From a virus, in the IMG/VR virus record IMGVR_UViG_3300028299_000364, positions 1-26,048 of that record: a DNA stretch of 26,048 nt; one strand, 5' to 3'. Positions 1-8,887 of the stretch are shown here, in pieces. Position numbers and translations under genes: made by a program. The number at the start of each line of letters is the position of its first letter. Position 1 is the stretch's first letter. The notes under the pieces are model-generated. The model was not told where the DNA came from. It saw nothing but the letters and a program-made list of their open reading frames with translations, and ran no database searches.

Positions 1-520
1 CGGATGTTCCTGAAGTTCCATTCGTTCCTGATGTTCCATTTGTGCCTGATGTACCAGATGAACCAGATGAACCGGATGTTCCTGAAGTTCCTGATGATCC
101 GTCTGTACCGTCTGTTCCTGATGTTCCTGAAGTTCCTGAAGTTCCTGATGTACCGTCTGTACCATCTGTTCCTGATGATCCTGAAGTTCCTGATGTTCCT
201 GATGTTCCATTTGTACCATCTGTTCCTGATGTTCCTGATGATCCGTCTGTACCGTCTGTGCCAGATGATCCTGAAGTTCCTGATGTGCCTGATGAACCGG
301 ATGTTCCTGATGTTCCTGATGATCCGTCTGTACCGTCTGTGCCAGATGATCCTGAAGTTCCTGATGATCCGTCTGTACCAGATGTTCCATCTGTGCCTGA
401 AGTACCAGATGTACCAGATGTGCCTGATGTTCCAGAGGTACCCGATGTTCCTGAAGAACCCGCCGTTCCTCCAACTCCCGATGATCCGTCTGTACCTGAA
501 GTTCCAGATGTTCCACTACC
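1..520 (-). repeat. Degenerate 9-bp coding repeat (Gly-X-Y triplets)
   Basis: About 57 consecutive 9-bp units, such as GGAACATCT and GGTACAGAC on the minus strand, encode Gly-Thr-Ser, Gly-Thr-Asp and Gly-Ser-Ser. Third-codon positions vary freely while the Gly-X-Y pattern is kept, so selection acts on the protein. Longer blocks recur (the 242-285 and 316-358 areas are nearly the same), which suggests expansion by slippage or recombination. Long proline-rich reading frames on the plus strand here are only mirrors of this repeat. Confidence 0.9.
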
Positions 521-799
521 TACCCCTAATTCATCATCAGGATCCCACCATAAATCACCCTCATTAGGTAAGTTAGGTGGATCTTCTCCAACATAAATAG
601 AGGCAACAACATTTCATTGTGCCTCTACTGCATTATAAACTTTTAATTTTTCTTCAAGAGAATCCCACCATTCCCAACCAGCTTGGGGGTTTACAGGCGC
701 TATTGGCCCAGCAAAATTATCTTTTGGACTATACGCAACATTTCCTTCAGTTTCTGTTAAAAACGCACCAGCAAATTGTTCAGGTCTAGGAAGAGTCAT
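1..799 (-). CDS. Collagen-like (Gly-X-Y) tail fibre protein, N-terminal part
   Basis: Partial gene; its 3' part lies beyond the left edge. The start ATG is preceded by AGGAG. Residues 1-93 form a non-repetitive head, and from residue 94 the visible protein is unbroken Gly-X-Y triplets, mostly GTS, GTD and GSS with no proline. A segment reading EGDLWWDPDDE just before the repeat resembles linkers seen in phage tail fibres. One in-frame TGA (614-616, residue 62) must be read through; past it the reading frame enters the linker and repeat without another interruption. Phage collagen-like repeats usually form trimeric shafts of tail fibres, so a receptor-binding tip is expected further left. The Ser/Thr-rich shaft sits next to two glycosyltransferase genes, so O-glycosylation is a reasonable inference. 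Role as a fibre is fairly sure; the exact structure is not known. Confidence 0.8.
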
Positions 800-807
800 T
801 TTTTCTC

Positions 808-1188
808 CTAATTATATTTTTGGTAACTCTTTTCTTCTACAAGATTTGAATTGGTTAATAAATTAATTTGTTTTTTTAATTCAGAACGTTTGTCATTCGT
901 AAAATATACACTTCGTGCTAAATCTATAAATTCTTGATCAAATTCTTGCTTTTTCTCTTTAATACGAAGTTTATCTTCAATTATTCATAAATCCTTATCG
1001 ACTTTTTGTAAGATTTTAATTTCTTTGGATATATTATTTAAACCACTTATTTTATCCATTGCTTTAATAAGGACATCAAACTCTTTTATAATATTTATTC
1101 TTTTATCAAAATCCTTAATTTTATGTAACTTAATAATAAGTATACAAACCTTGTCAACAAGTTCTCCATTTGATATTTCTACCTTCAT
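808..1188 (-). CDS. DUF6165 family protein
   Basis: A 126-residue protein whose whole length matches what I recall of the DUF6165 family: an opening like MKVEISNGELVDKVCILIIK, a middle LWIIEDKLR, and a later segment containing ELARSVYFTNDKR-like residues and EEKSY near the end. The Trp of the LWxIED motif is encoded by TGA (985-987), which is strong local support for the recoding. The gene ends in TAG, 8 bases before the fibre start, and the fibre ribosome-binding site overlaps that stop. DUF6165 has no known biochemical function but is often found beside glycosyl- and methyltransferases, which is also the case here. It is predicted to be helical and soluble. Confidence 0.8.
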
Positions 1189-1200
1189 CTTTATCTCTAA

Positions 1201-4011
1201 TTAAATATACACCTTTTTTATTTCATTTACAACATTTTTTACAGAAGGATGACACTCAAACATTGACTTGTTTTCTAAACAATTAGAAATAACAGGCGTT
1301 CCTTGAATAGTACCATGTTCAGCTAAACCATATTTCATACAAGAACCACAAAAAAGATTACATGTACCTGGAACATAAGAATACTTATATTTTTGATTTC
1401 CATGTCTATATGGCGCTCTAAATTTTGGATCTATGGAACTTCCCAATTGTATTATATATGTATCTGTTGTTCCTGCCAAATGTAAAATACCAGAATCCAT
1501 AGTTACTACTACACTAGCTTTATTTAAAATATGCCAAGTTTCTGATATTGATAATTTATTACTATAATCCATTCCATCATAAATATTTAAAGCAAAAACA
1601 GGCTTGGCAACCATTGAATTCGAAGAAGCAAGAAATTCAGCTGTATCTTTTCCCACAACTACTACAGATATATTATTTGCATAAAGTTGATCTACAAGTT
1701 TTTGCCAATTTTCTTTAGACCAGGTCCTGCTTTCCCATGTTTCCGCAGGATGAACTACTACATATTTATTTGGGAGAGATATATTAGATTCTTTATCTGG
1801 AATATATATGCATGTTCTGTCTTCTGGTAATAAGTCAAAGCCAAGAAAAGCCGCATGATATTGTCGTATATCAATTAGATTATGTTGTAAAACAACACCT
1901 GGAAAAAATGGTTTATCAATATTAATAAATGAAGTATGTACTAATTTTGGTGAATATTTATTTAATTTTACATTTAATGTAGTGTGATCATATCCATGTA
2001 AATTAAAAAGTTTACTTACATCTGGATTATTTTTAAATAATTCCGGAACATAGGTAAAAACATCAAGTGGTTTTTCATATATACTTGCTAATTTACGTAA
2101 AGTAGCTGTTGAACTTAGTGTGTCCCCTAAAGAAGGACAACCTATTACAAAAACAGGATTATTTAATATAACAATTTTTTCTATCTGAAAAGGTTCCCAA
2201 GCAAAAATATTTGATTCATATTTTCCTTTTATAACTTGTACTCTTTGATATGCTTTCTTTAAAGAGGCAACAAAACTACTAAAGTCACTATCTGAATGAA
2301 CGGTGTGGTGAAACTCCAAAGCAATCTTTTTAATTTTAGGCGCTAAGATATATATATCTTGTAAAATATCAAGTTCAGACCCCTCTGTATCAATCTTTAA
2401 AAAATCAACATGTACTATTGCGTTTTCTATTAAAAAATCCTTCAAAGAAAGTACATTTACCTGTTCAGTCCTTCCCGTGTGTGTGGGATGCCCATCTCTT
2501 GGTTTTAGAATTGTATGACCACCGCTCACACTATCTATATACAAGTCTGTAGTCATAGATTTGTTTGAAAGACCAATGTTAAAATGTTTTGCATCTTTTA
2601 CATTATTTTGTAGAGCTTTAAAATTTTCTTTGTTTGGTTCTATGCTATATACAATAGATGCTCCAGCTTTAAAAGCAAATAAACTAAAAAGTCCAATATT
2701 TGCCCCTACATCTATGACAGTGTCTCCTTTTTGTACTTTACAATCTTCAAAAGAATACTCTTCTTTTGTCCAAACTTCATTCCACAGAAGGTTAAACTCA
2801 TTTTTATCTTGTATACTGTGTTGTAAATCTAATTTTGGTAAATTTTTAAAAGCATCAATGACCTGTTGTGCTTCTATAGTCTTAGAACACTCAAATTGTC
2901 TTGAAGTGTCCTTGTGTCTTGGACACCAATTCCAATCGCCCTTATCAAACATAATATCTTTGTCATTAAAACACCCTTTGCATTTTTCAGAATTATCAAT
3001 ACGGATGCAATTATTTTGAAATTCGTACCAAGATTCTGTAAAGCCGGAAATCATAATTGTTTTTTGTCCCATAGCCCATGCTAACCATGACAATCCGGAA
3101 CTAATACCTATAAGACACTCTGCATGTTTTATATAAGGAAGAAGTTGTTCAAGCGTCAAATCTTTTACATTTATAGTATCTAGTAATGCTTTATTACCCA
3201 TATAGCCATTAGGTTCACGTGACAAATTTACTACTTTATAACCAGAAGTATTTAGATAGTCAATAACCTCCTGCCAACCGGTTGAGTTATTCCAGTATTT
3301 TGCTTGTGCTGTCGAATGGGGGGCTATACAAACATATTTTTCTTCCATTGGCTTGCCAGCAGTAATTTCGTTTATTTGAGCCTGTTTTGATTCTAGAGGA
3401 AGTCCTAAAATAACGGCAGCTAAATGTTGTAGTGGAATTGTTCTGGAATCAACAGGTGCTTTATTTAAATCATAATATACACCAATATTATAATTAGCTG
3501 TAAGATTTTCAATAGTAGTTCCAGGTGAAACAAACTCAATTTGCGGATAACATTTATTAAAAAGATTGTTATGAAATGTACTAACAATAAGAAGACATTG
3601 ATGCTTCTTTTGAAAATCTTCTAGATATGGCATCCACGCAATTGTATCTCCCAGGGCACTACTTCCAAACTGAATAAAAACTTTTTTATTTTTTAAATTC
3701 AGATCACAACTAACCACTAAGGCATTATTATATAACACATCTATACGCCAATTTATAAAATATTCCCTTGAAGCTTTCGACCAGTGACCGGGTTTTATTA
3801 TACTCTCATATATTACTGCCTGCGTATCTTTATTAATAAACCTGGTTGTATATTCTTTTTGTGAAGGACCTACAATTGAAACTTTTGGTCCACCTATAAA
3901 TGAAAATTCAAAACGATCTTCTGTAGAAACTTGAGGTAATGGCAACGCCATTACTGCAGATATATCAGTTGTTTTATATGCCTCTATGAGTTCTTTTTGC
4001 ATTTGTGACAT
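1201..4011 (-). CDS. Three-domain glycosylation enzyme: O-heptosyltransferase-like GT, FkbM methyltransferase, GT9
   Basis: A 936-residue fusion. Residues about 1-395 resemble the Aah/TibC autotransporter O-heptosyltransferases: they have the nucleotide-sugar entry FGSSALGDTIAW (115-126) and a four-cysteine iron-finger pattern at C344, C347, C363 and C375. Residues about 428-605 are an FkbM-type SAM methyltransferase, with VIDVGANIG (432-440) and the signature FLKIDTEGSELD (537-548). Residues about 617-936 are a second GT9-like domain with IGCPSLGDT, HPAETW and MDSGILHLAGTTD, plus another cysteine cluster near the C-terminus. It likely transfers heptose-like sugars to Ser/Thr of a protein and methylates a sugar. 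The start overlaps the preceding gene's stop as TAATG. All 17 Trp codons are TGG, unlike most of the window, which hints at recent acquisition. Confidence 0.85.
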   Translation of the reverse strand: MSQMQKELIEAYKTTDISAVMALPLPQVSTEDRFEFSFIGGPKVSIVGPSQKEYTTRFINKDTQAVIYESIIKPGHWSKASREYFINWRIDVLYNNALVVSCDLNLKNKKVFIQFGSSALGDTIAWMPYLEDFQKKHQCLLIVSTFHNNLFNKCYPQIEFVSPGTTIENLTANYNIGVYYDLNKAPVDSRTIPLQHLAAVILGLPLESKQAQINEITAGKPMEEKYVCIAPHSTAQAKYWNNSTGWQEVIDYLNTSGYKVVNLSREPNGYMGNKALLDTINVKDLTLEQLLPYIKHAECLIGISSGLSWLAWAMGQKTIMISGFTESWYEFQNNCIRIDNSEKCKGCFNDKDIMFDKGDWNWCPRHKDTSRQFECSKTIEAQQVIDAFKNLPKLDLQHSIQDKNEFNLLWNEVWTKEEYSFEDCKVQKGDTVIDVGANIGLFSLFAFKAGASIVYSIEPNKENFKALQNNVKDAKHFNIGLSNKSMTTDLYIDSVSGGHTILKPRDGHPTHTGRTEQVNVLSLKDFLIENAIVHVDFLKIDTEGSELDILQDIYILAPKIKKIALEFHHTVHSDSDFSSFVASLKKAYQRVQVIKGKYESNIFAWEPFQIEKIVILNNPVFVIGCPSLGDTLSSTATLRKLASIYEKPLDVFTYVPELFKNNPDVSKLFNLHGYDHTTLNVKLNKYSPKLVHTSFINIDKPFFPGVVLQHNLIDIRQYHAAFLGFDLLPEDRTCIYIPDKESNISLPNKYVVVHPAETWESRTWSKENWQKLVDQLYANNISVVVVGKDTAEFLASSNSMVAKPVFALNIYDGMDYSNKLSISETWHILNKASVVVTMDSGILHLAGTTDTYIIQLGSSIDPKFRAPYRHGNQKYKYSYVPGTCNLFCGSCMKYGLAEHGTIQGTPVISNCLENKSMFECHPSVKNVVNEIKKVYI

Positions 4012-4967
4012 TATGAGTTCATGTTGATTAATTCTTTTACCTGCGTGGCATGCTGCGCAGGATCTTTATGAAAAAACTTTATTAACTGATTGTTTGAATA
4101 AGCTCCGTTGTATATTGGTAAGTCGTTCATTAATACGGGCAATTCCCAGGAAAGCGCTTCCCGTACAACGAGTGGGTTAGTTTCTAGTACAGAAGGGAAT
4201 ATCAATGCGTCGCAGGCCTGATAAAACAATTCCATATCGGCTCTTTCTCCCCATATAACGCAGTTATCAGGCTTTACAGCCATCAAGGGTCCCCAATAAT
4301 TTTCGAAATTTACAGCTTGATTACCAACAAAATTAAAATAAATGCCATTAGGAAGTTGTTGTGCTATTTTGAAAACTTGTCCTTGATTTTTATCTTTAGT
4401 GAATAAGCCTACCGTAATAACTTGTGCAGAATCGACCTTCATTCCTAGTTTTTTTCTGGCTTCTTCTTTAGTATATTGTCGTTCTTGTTTATCAATAGGG
4501 TACTCTACAACGTCATAAGGAATTTTTAAATCCCTGTATCTACTAGCCTGTCCTTCGCTGACAAAAATGAATTTATCCGGGAAAAATTGTTTTGTGCTTA
4601 CATTATAAGTTGAGTTATGGCAAGTCTCGAGAAGCTTGTATTGACGATCTGTGCGATACAGCCACTCAAAGGGTTTACGATCAAAGTCATACCAAAAACA
4701 TTCTGGATGTTCTTCGAGGTGAATAATATTGGGATTAATATCTTTTACGATTTGTATAAGTTCATTTTTATCTGTTCCTAACGTGAATAACCTATCGCCA
4801 AGAAGTTCGGATATTTTATCACGTTGAACAGTATACTTGTCGCTTATCTTAGCAAATTCTATAACATAAACAACAAAAACGTTTTTTAAAGCTTCTATCT
4901 TCTTTAGAAGATATTGTGGTTGGCCACCTGTTGATAAATGTGGCGCAACAAATAAAAGTTTTTGCAT
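4011..4967 (-). CDS. GT4-type glycosyltransferase
   Basis: 318 residues with the layout of a GT-B retaining glycosyltransferase: an N-terminal nucleotide-fold opening (LLFVAPHLSTGGQPQYL), a linker, and a C-terminal sugar-nucleotide domain with VGLFTKDKNQ and a late acidic motif region near VVREALSWELPVL. The family transfers sugars from NDP-sugars, usually in the cytoplasm. No signal peptide or membrane segment is seen. It is translationally coupled to the three-domain glycosylation enzyme through TAATG, so the two probably act on the same glycan. All five Trp codons are TGG. The ribosome-binding site is weak. Donor and acceptor cannot be read from the sequence. Confidence 0.8.
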   Translation of the reverse strand: MQKLLFVAPHLSTGGQPQYLLKKIEALKNVFVVYVIEFAKISDKYTVQRDKISELLGDRLFTLGTDKNELIQIVKDINPNIIHLEEHPECFWYDFDRKPFEWLYRTDRQYKLLETCHNSTYNVSTKQFFPDKFIFVSEGQASRYRDLKIPYDVVEYPIDKQERQYTKEEARKKLGMKVDSAQVITVGLFTKDKNQGQVFKIAQQLPNGIYFNFVGNQAVNFENYWGPLMAVKPDNCVIWGERADMELFYQACDALIFPSVLETNPLVVREALSWELPVLMNDLPIYNGAYSNNQLIKFFHKDPAQHATQVKELINMNS

Positions 4968-4979
4968 GTGTTTATTTGA

Positions 4980-5336
4980 TTACACAGCTGTTAAGGGGCC
5001 TCATAGTTCTATTTCGTCCCCATCAATTAGGTCATATCCTAAGTTACTATTAAAAGTAACTACTATATTTACTCCTAAATTTATAATGGAAGTAATACAA
5101 TTTTTAAATACAGCTAATCTATTAATTCCAATAGCTCAGTCATTTAAATCAGTAGCAACCCCATTTATATGAAAAGTTGAATGAATATTATAATTTTCAA
5201 TGGTAACTGTGTTTATAGTTGTAAAAACACCGTTTGCTTTTACCATATTCTCAACAAAATTTATTAACTCACTGGTATCAATTGATGTAGGATTTTGCCA
5301 ATAATTGTCTAATAAATGTTGTAATTTATGTGACAT
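4980..5336 (-). CDS. Small structural protein paralogous to the C-terminus of the preceding gene
   Basis: 118 residues that align end to end with the last ~120 residues of the gene ending at 5336: both share LLDxYW, TIENYNI, INR and the C-terminal LIDGDEIELWGP. Two Trp codons here are TGA (5136-5138 and in the final LWGP), and in both cases the paralogue has Trp encoded by TGG at the same aligned position. The chosen ATG (5334-5336) overlaps the upstream stop as TAATG; an earlier in-frame ATG at 5360 would lie inside the upstream gene. It is probably a virion or tail-completion component, inferred from its paralogue and position. Confidence 0.75.
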
Positions 5337-6541
5337 TATACAACAACCATTGGTCCCCACAATTCAATTTCATCTCCGTCAATTAAATCATATAGTAAAT
5401 TAGCATTAAAAGTAATTATGATATTAGAGCCATTATTTACGATTGAAGTAATAGTTTGTTTTGTTGCCGCCATTCTGTTAATAAAAACAGACCACATACT
5501 TAAATTTATAGCTGTTCCGTAAGTATGAAAAATGTCTACAATATTATAATTTTCAATGGTAGCTGTTGTGGCCGATGTAAAACCACCAATTACACGTTTT
5601 AAACTGCTAACCCACTGAACAGCTAAAGCTGTTTCTCCTTGCGAAGATTCATACCAATAACTATCTAATAGTTGCTTTATTACAGCATACACAGTTGTTT
5701 GTTCTGCTGCTTGTACCACAGGTAAACCTAGTATTGTTAGGGCAATATCTAAAGTTTCTTTTTCCAAATCATAAATTTGATCATCTTGAGAAATTAAAGA
5801 ACATTGTGCATTATGTTCAATAACATATCCAAGCTTTTCTGTTTTACGAATTTGCTTTACTATCCACCTTTGATTTTTATCATCAACAATTATATCTCGT
5901 GTCCGTATGGGTGGAAAATTTAACATTGTAAATAAAGCATCATGCGGCATCCATTCTCCAAACATAGTAATTTGATTATATTTTGGAGCTGGGTTTAACA
6001 TACCTTTTAAATATATTGCCTTAAAATAACCGCTTACCCATCCTGTTCCATAACAAATTTGACATGTATCATTTATAATACGTTGTAAAGTAGGATCCCA
6101 GCATTCTGTGCAATGTGTTCCATAAGTACGTTTTTTAATTACAAAAAAATCACGACCTGAATATTGTGCTAATGCAATTCCTTTACGTCTCACAATCTCT
6201 AAAGCTGCCTTATCAGTGGTAGTTGCTTTTCTAAAAGCTGGTGTAACAGGTTGAATTGACTCTTCTAAGGAAGAAAGATTTATAAATTTTAATTTATAAT
6301 ACCATGTTCGTAAAGGATCAAACAATCCAGAAATTCCATAATCATCATAATCATATGTTGTGGCAGGTATTCCTAATTCTACTAAATCAAAACCTAGTAA
6401 TCCGGAAACACCTGGATTTTCAGAACGATATATATTTAAGGAATAGCCAGATAAAGCTTCGACAGTGTCTTCTAAATCTCAAGTTAATGTAAGTTTATTT
6501 ACATCATAGGAAGTTACATCAAGATTTTTTAAAGTTAACAT
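5336..6541 (-). CDS. Virion structural protein with Fn3-like N-terminus and zinc ribbon
   Basis: 401 residues. The first ~90 look like a fibronectin type III or Ig-like beta-sandwich (LTWDLEDTVEAL, SLNIYRSEN, WYYKLKF), with the first of these Trp residues encoded by TGA. A zinc-ribbon pattern follows, C144-x2-C147-x12-C160-x2-C163, with the CYGTGW context seen in neck or tail-completion proteins of large phages. The last ~120 residues form a domain duplicated as the next gene. It starts at TAATG with the preceding gene and is the second gene after a promoter and terminator pair downstream of the capsid gene. A head-tail joining or tail-completion role is inferred from order; no enzyme motif is seen. 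Confidence 0.7.
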
Positions 6542-7020
6542 TAATAAATAAGTTCTTCAGTATCAGCTAAAAAGGAATATTCAGATGGAACAGATCCATA
6601 TGCTGAATCAATATTAGCGCTTACTTTCATGGCTTGCACAGCCAAGCGATATTTAGTAATTAGAACATTAAAATAGTTTATATAACGTCCATAGGTATCG
6701 TAATCTTGAATTGTAACACCACCAGTATCATTATAAGTCAGTGTATTTCTTGATGATAATATTCCCTTACCTGTTAAAACTTGTAAAATAGCTCCCAACT
6801 TTAAAATAGACCAATGTGGAAAATCAGCAATAGTATAAAAAGTTATAACTGGTGGTGCTATATTTACTTCATCAAGTGCATCTTCTATACATTCATACAA
6901 AAAAAGATCAGTACTTTCACGATCTTGTAAAAGTTTATTTAAAGTTGCATCATCACCTAAAAAACGACGAAGACGATCTACTTTAGTTTGAGATTCTACA
7001 GGTACAAACGGGTCTGCCAT
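6541..7020 (-). CDS. Probable head-tail connector or neck protein
   Basis: 159 residues, soluble and mostly helical, beginning MADPFVPVESQTKVDRLRRF. Its place directly after the capsid gene, the helical N-terminal half and the later segment rich in Tyr and Asn fit adaptor/neck proteins, but I do not recognise the exact family. It is the first gene of a new transcription unit: a sigma70-type promoter lies about 30-60 bases upstream, and AAAGGA sits eight bases before the ATG. One Trp, TGG. Confidence 0.55.
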   Translation of the reverse strand: MADPFVPVESQTKVDRLRRFLGDDATLNKLLQDRESTDLFLYECIEDALDEVNIAPPVITFYTIADFPHWSILKLGAILQVLTGKGILSSRNTLTYNDTGGVTIQDYDTYGRYINYFNVLITKYRLAVQAMKVSANIDSAYGSVPSEYSFLADTEELIY

Positions 7021-7052
7021 AATTTTTTTCCTTTAAATTGATTCTATATCTA

Positions 7053-7081
7053 AATATAAGCTTTTATCTAAACCTAGTCAA
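7053..7081 (-). promoter_or_regulatory. Sigma70-type promoter
   Basis: On the minus strand TTGACT (7076-7081), a 17-base spacer and TATATT (7053-7058), one and one mismatch from the consensus hexamers. It lies between the terminator after the capsid gene and the start at 7020, giving a leader of about 25 bases that contains the ribosome-binding site. It should drive the neck, tail-completion, glycosylation and fibre genes. Confidence 0.75.
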
Positions 7082-7091
7082 GTATTTAAAC

Positions 7092-7121
7092 AAAAAAGGG
7101 ACTTCATTAAAGTCCCTTTTT
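7092..7121 (-). terminator. Rho-independent terminator after the capsid gene
   Basis: A perfect 12-base-pair inverted repeat (7093-7104 with 7110-7121) around a five-base loop. The stem has a GGGACTT core flanked by A and T runs, giving a U-rich tail. It begins 18 bases past the capsid stop. Because the flanking runs are symmetric it could act in both directions, but no plus-strand gene was found. It splits head genes from tail genes. Confidence 0.9.
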
Positions 7122-7138
7122 CATAGTTTGTACTAAAT

Positions 7139-8032
7139 CTAACCTAAAGTCATCTTAGCACAGGATTTGGTATTACCAATTCCCATACCTACACTTTCAT
7201 AAGCAGCAAACGATATAATATTCTTTTTCTTTTCAATCCAGAATTTTACATCATTTAATACCAAGAATTGGCCCATAAATTCTTGAGCTGTAAAGCCATA
7301 GATTTTATTTTGTAGTAGGCTTACTTTATTAGATACAACTAATCTACGTCCAAACAAAGTTGAATAAGAATAACCATTTACATGGGTTTCTGATCCTACT
7401 GCGTCACCAACCGTTGTTGCGTCATATAAAAATAAACGGTTATACATTGTTGTGTCCATTAAAATAATTTCAGTACGTAACTCATTGCCGTCTAATACAT
7501 CAAACAGTGTTTTAAAAGCTGTTTTTGGTATTTGACCTGAACTGTAACTAGCGGTTTGAGCGCTACTTTCAGTTGTAATTGCTGCGTCTACTTGAGCTAA
7601 GAACGATGTATCTTCGATTTTTTGAATATCAAGAACTGAGTTCTTTTCGATAACCTCTGTTAAAGGCATTTCGTAAGCTAAAAGTTCTTCTTCTGTTTTT
7701 TGAAAATCCTCTGAACTGATCATATAAAAAGGAATCTCAAAACGAGGACCTTCAATGTAGTTCCAATCGGGTTCACCACGGAAGTTTACTGTCATAGCTT
7801 TTGAATCAGGTTCAATATCAACAATCTTTACAAGACCATCATGATTAACTGAACGTGTTAAATCGGCTTTTGTTACATACTGGGGTTGAATAATTTTACG
7901 CGCAAAAGATACTTCACGTAACTTTTGACGAATAAAAGCTGATCCCTCTTGTGCTACTTTTTCTAATCCATCCGGAGAATCTAACTTCTGGATGAATAGC
8001 TCATTAACAGTACTTGCTGATAAGTTTTCCAT
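7139..8032 (-). CDS. Probable major capsid protein (HK97-like fold)
   Basis: 297 residues. The start MENLSAS has AGGAGA nine bases upstream; longer in-frame versions run into the upstream gene. The sequence follows capsid proteins of large myophage-like viruses: a helical N-terminal region, REVSFARKIIQPQYV, a beta-rich middle with YIEGPRFEIPFYMISSE, the central helix region around LDIQKIEDTSFLAQVDAAI, and a C-terminal domain with LFGRRLVVSNKV and SFAAYESVGMGI. Its position after protease, scaffold-like and decoration genes, and just before a strong terminator, supports the call. No TGA codons; both Trp are TGG, which fits a highly expressed gene. I infer the HK97 fold from these patterns and not from a structure comparison. 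Confidence 0.8.
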   Translation of the reverse strand: MENLSASTVNELFIQKLDSPDGLEKVAQEGSAFIRQKLREVSFARKIIQPQYVTKADLTRSVNHDGLVKIVDIEPDSKAMTVNFRGEPDWNYIEGPRFEIPFYMISSEDFQKTEEELLAYEMPLTEVIEKNSVLDIQKIEDTSFLAQVDAAITTESSAQTASYSSGQIPKTAFKTLFDVLDGNELRTEIILMDTTMYNRLFLYDATTVGDAVGSETHVNGYSYSTLFGRRLVVSNKVSLLQNKIYGFTAQEFMGQFLVLNDVKFWIEKKKNIISFAAYESVGMGIGNTKSCAKMTLG

Positions 8033-8046
8033 AATTATTTCTCCTA

Positions 8047-8484
8047 TTATATCGTAATGTATTCGATTACGGTATGGCTGGCATTTAGATGAGTAATAGA
8101 GTGACTTGCTTTTGTACAATATGCAGCGATTATTCCAGCGCCTGCAGTTGTACTTAACATACCATCAGTGCCAACATATAATGCGGCTCCAACGGCTGGG
8201 GTACCTGTAAATTGATCTGTCAATGCACGGAATTTTCCGTAAACTACAGTTAATTTACCAGTACCTGTTGTAGATCTTGTGTCTGGTGTAAAGCCTGCTG
8301 TACCGTCACGATTGGATTCGTTCCACACACAACCTAAAGCAAAAGCGCCGGCAGAACCAACGTAATTTAAAGTGGTTGTATTTGGACCAACCCAAGTTCC
8401 GGTAAATCCTGACGCCAACAAGCCAGCTGCGGCTGTTACGTCAAAACGATGCACCATATTCAAGTTTGTCAACATTCTAAGCAT
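8047..8484 (-). CDS. Head decoration or stabilisation protein
   Basis: 145 residues, rich in Gly, Ala, Thr and short beta segments (for example TGKLTVVYGKFRALTD and VGAALYVGTDGM), starting just upstream of the capsid gene. A good GGAGG site precedes the ATG. Size, composition and adjacency to the capsid gene are typical of phage decoration proteins that bind the outer capsid surface as trimers. There is no membrane segment, and both Trp are TGG. The assignment rests on context and composition. Confidence 0.6.
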   Translation of the reverse strand: MLRMLTNLNMVHRFDVTAAAGLLASGFTGTWVGPNTTTLNYVGSAGAFALGCVWNESNRDGTAGFTPDTRSTTGTGKLTVVYGKFRALTDQFTGTPAVGAALYVGTDGMLSTTAGAGIIAAYCTKASHSITHLNASHTVIEYITI

Positions 8485-8514
8485 TATTACTTTCCTCCAG
8501 TAATATTATTAGTC

Positions 8515-8868
8515 TTAATCCTCCAGAAGCCCTTGTATAAAGCGCTCTTCTGGAGATAGTGATATAGATGAGATATTCTTAGCAACTTTACCCAAAAAAA
8601 ATCCCTGTCTGGTTTCTGTCATGGTAGCTGCTTTTTCAATTACATCTAATTGTTCTGAGGGCTGCTTACAAAATTCTGTAATAGTATCCTCAAATTTTTC
8701 AAGTGTTACATGACCAATTTTTAAAAAACGAGTTGCCAAACGTTGAGCTCTTTTATAATGCTCAAGCTGCATACCTTGTTCTTGCTGTTTTAATTCACTT
8801 TCTTGCAATTCTTGCGCCAAAGCTCTAATAGTTGAAGCAGCTCGTTTTTCTAAACTTTGTTCACTCAT
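8515..8868 (-). CDS. Small helical scaffold-like protein
   Basis: 117 residues, helical with coiled-coil character (EKRAASTIRALAQELQESEL) and no Trp. The C-terminus LSPEERFIQGLLED resembles the end of the 182-residue acidic protein two genes upstream (LQPDQRIVLGLYNRFFG). It lies between protease and capsid genes, where scaffolding and core proteins are normally encoded. The ribosome-binding site is weak, so coupling to the preceding gene is likely. The family is not recognised. Confidence 0.6.
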   Translation of the reverse strand: MSEQSLEKRAASTIRALAQELQESELKQQEQGMQLEHYKRAQRLATRFLKIGHVTLEKFEDTITEFCKQPSEQLDVIEKAATMTETRQGFFLGKVAKNISSISLSPEERFIQGLLED

Positions 8869-8887
8869 TGTTGTCTAAAAATTACTT

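Noticed and set aside
1-520. CRISPR or iteron array
   Set aside because: Units are 9 bp, contiguous, without spacers, and vary at third codon positions; it is a coding repeat.
1-596. Long plus-strand frames rich in Pro, Val, Asp or Met, Leu
   Set aside because: They are antisense mirrors of the Gly-X-Y coding repeat; no start signals, and the minus-strand gene has a good ribosome-binding site and a meaningful head domain.
2561-3019. Plus-strand frame of 152 codons
   Set aside because: Lies wholly inside the three-domain glycosylation gene, with no recognisable domain.
8033-8119. Extended N-terminus of the capsid protein
   Set aside because: It would lie inside the decoration gene; the later ATG has AGGAGA at good spacing.
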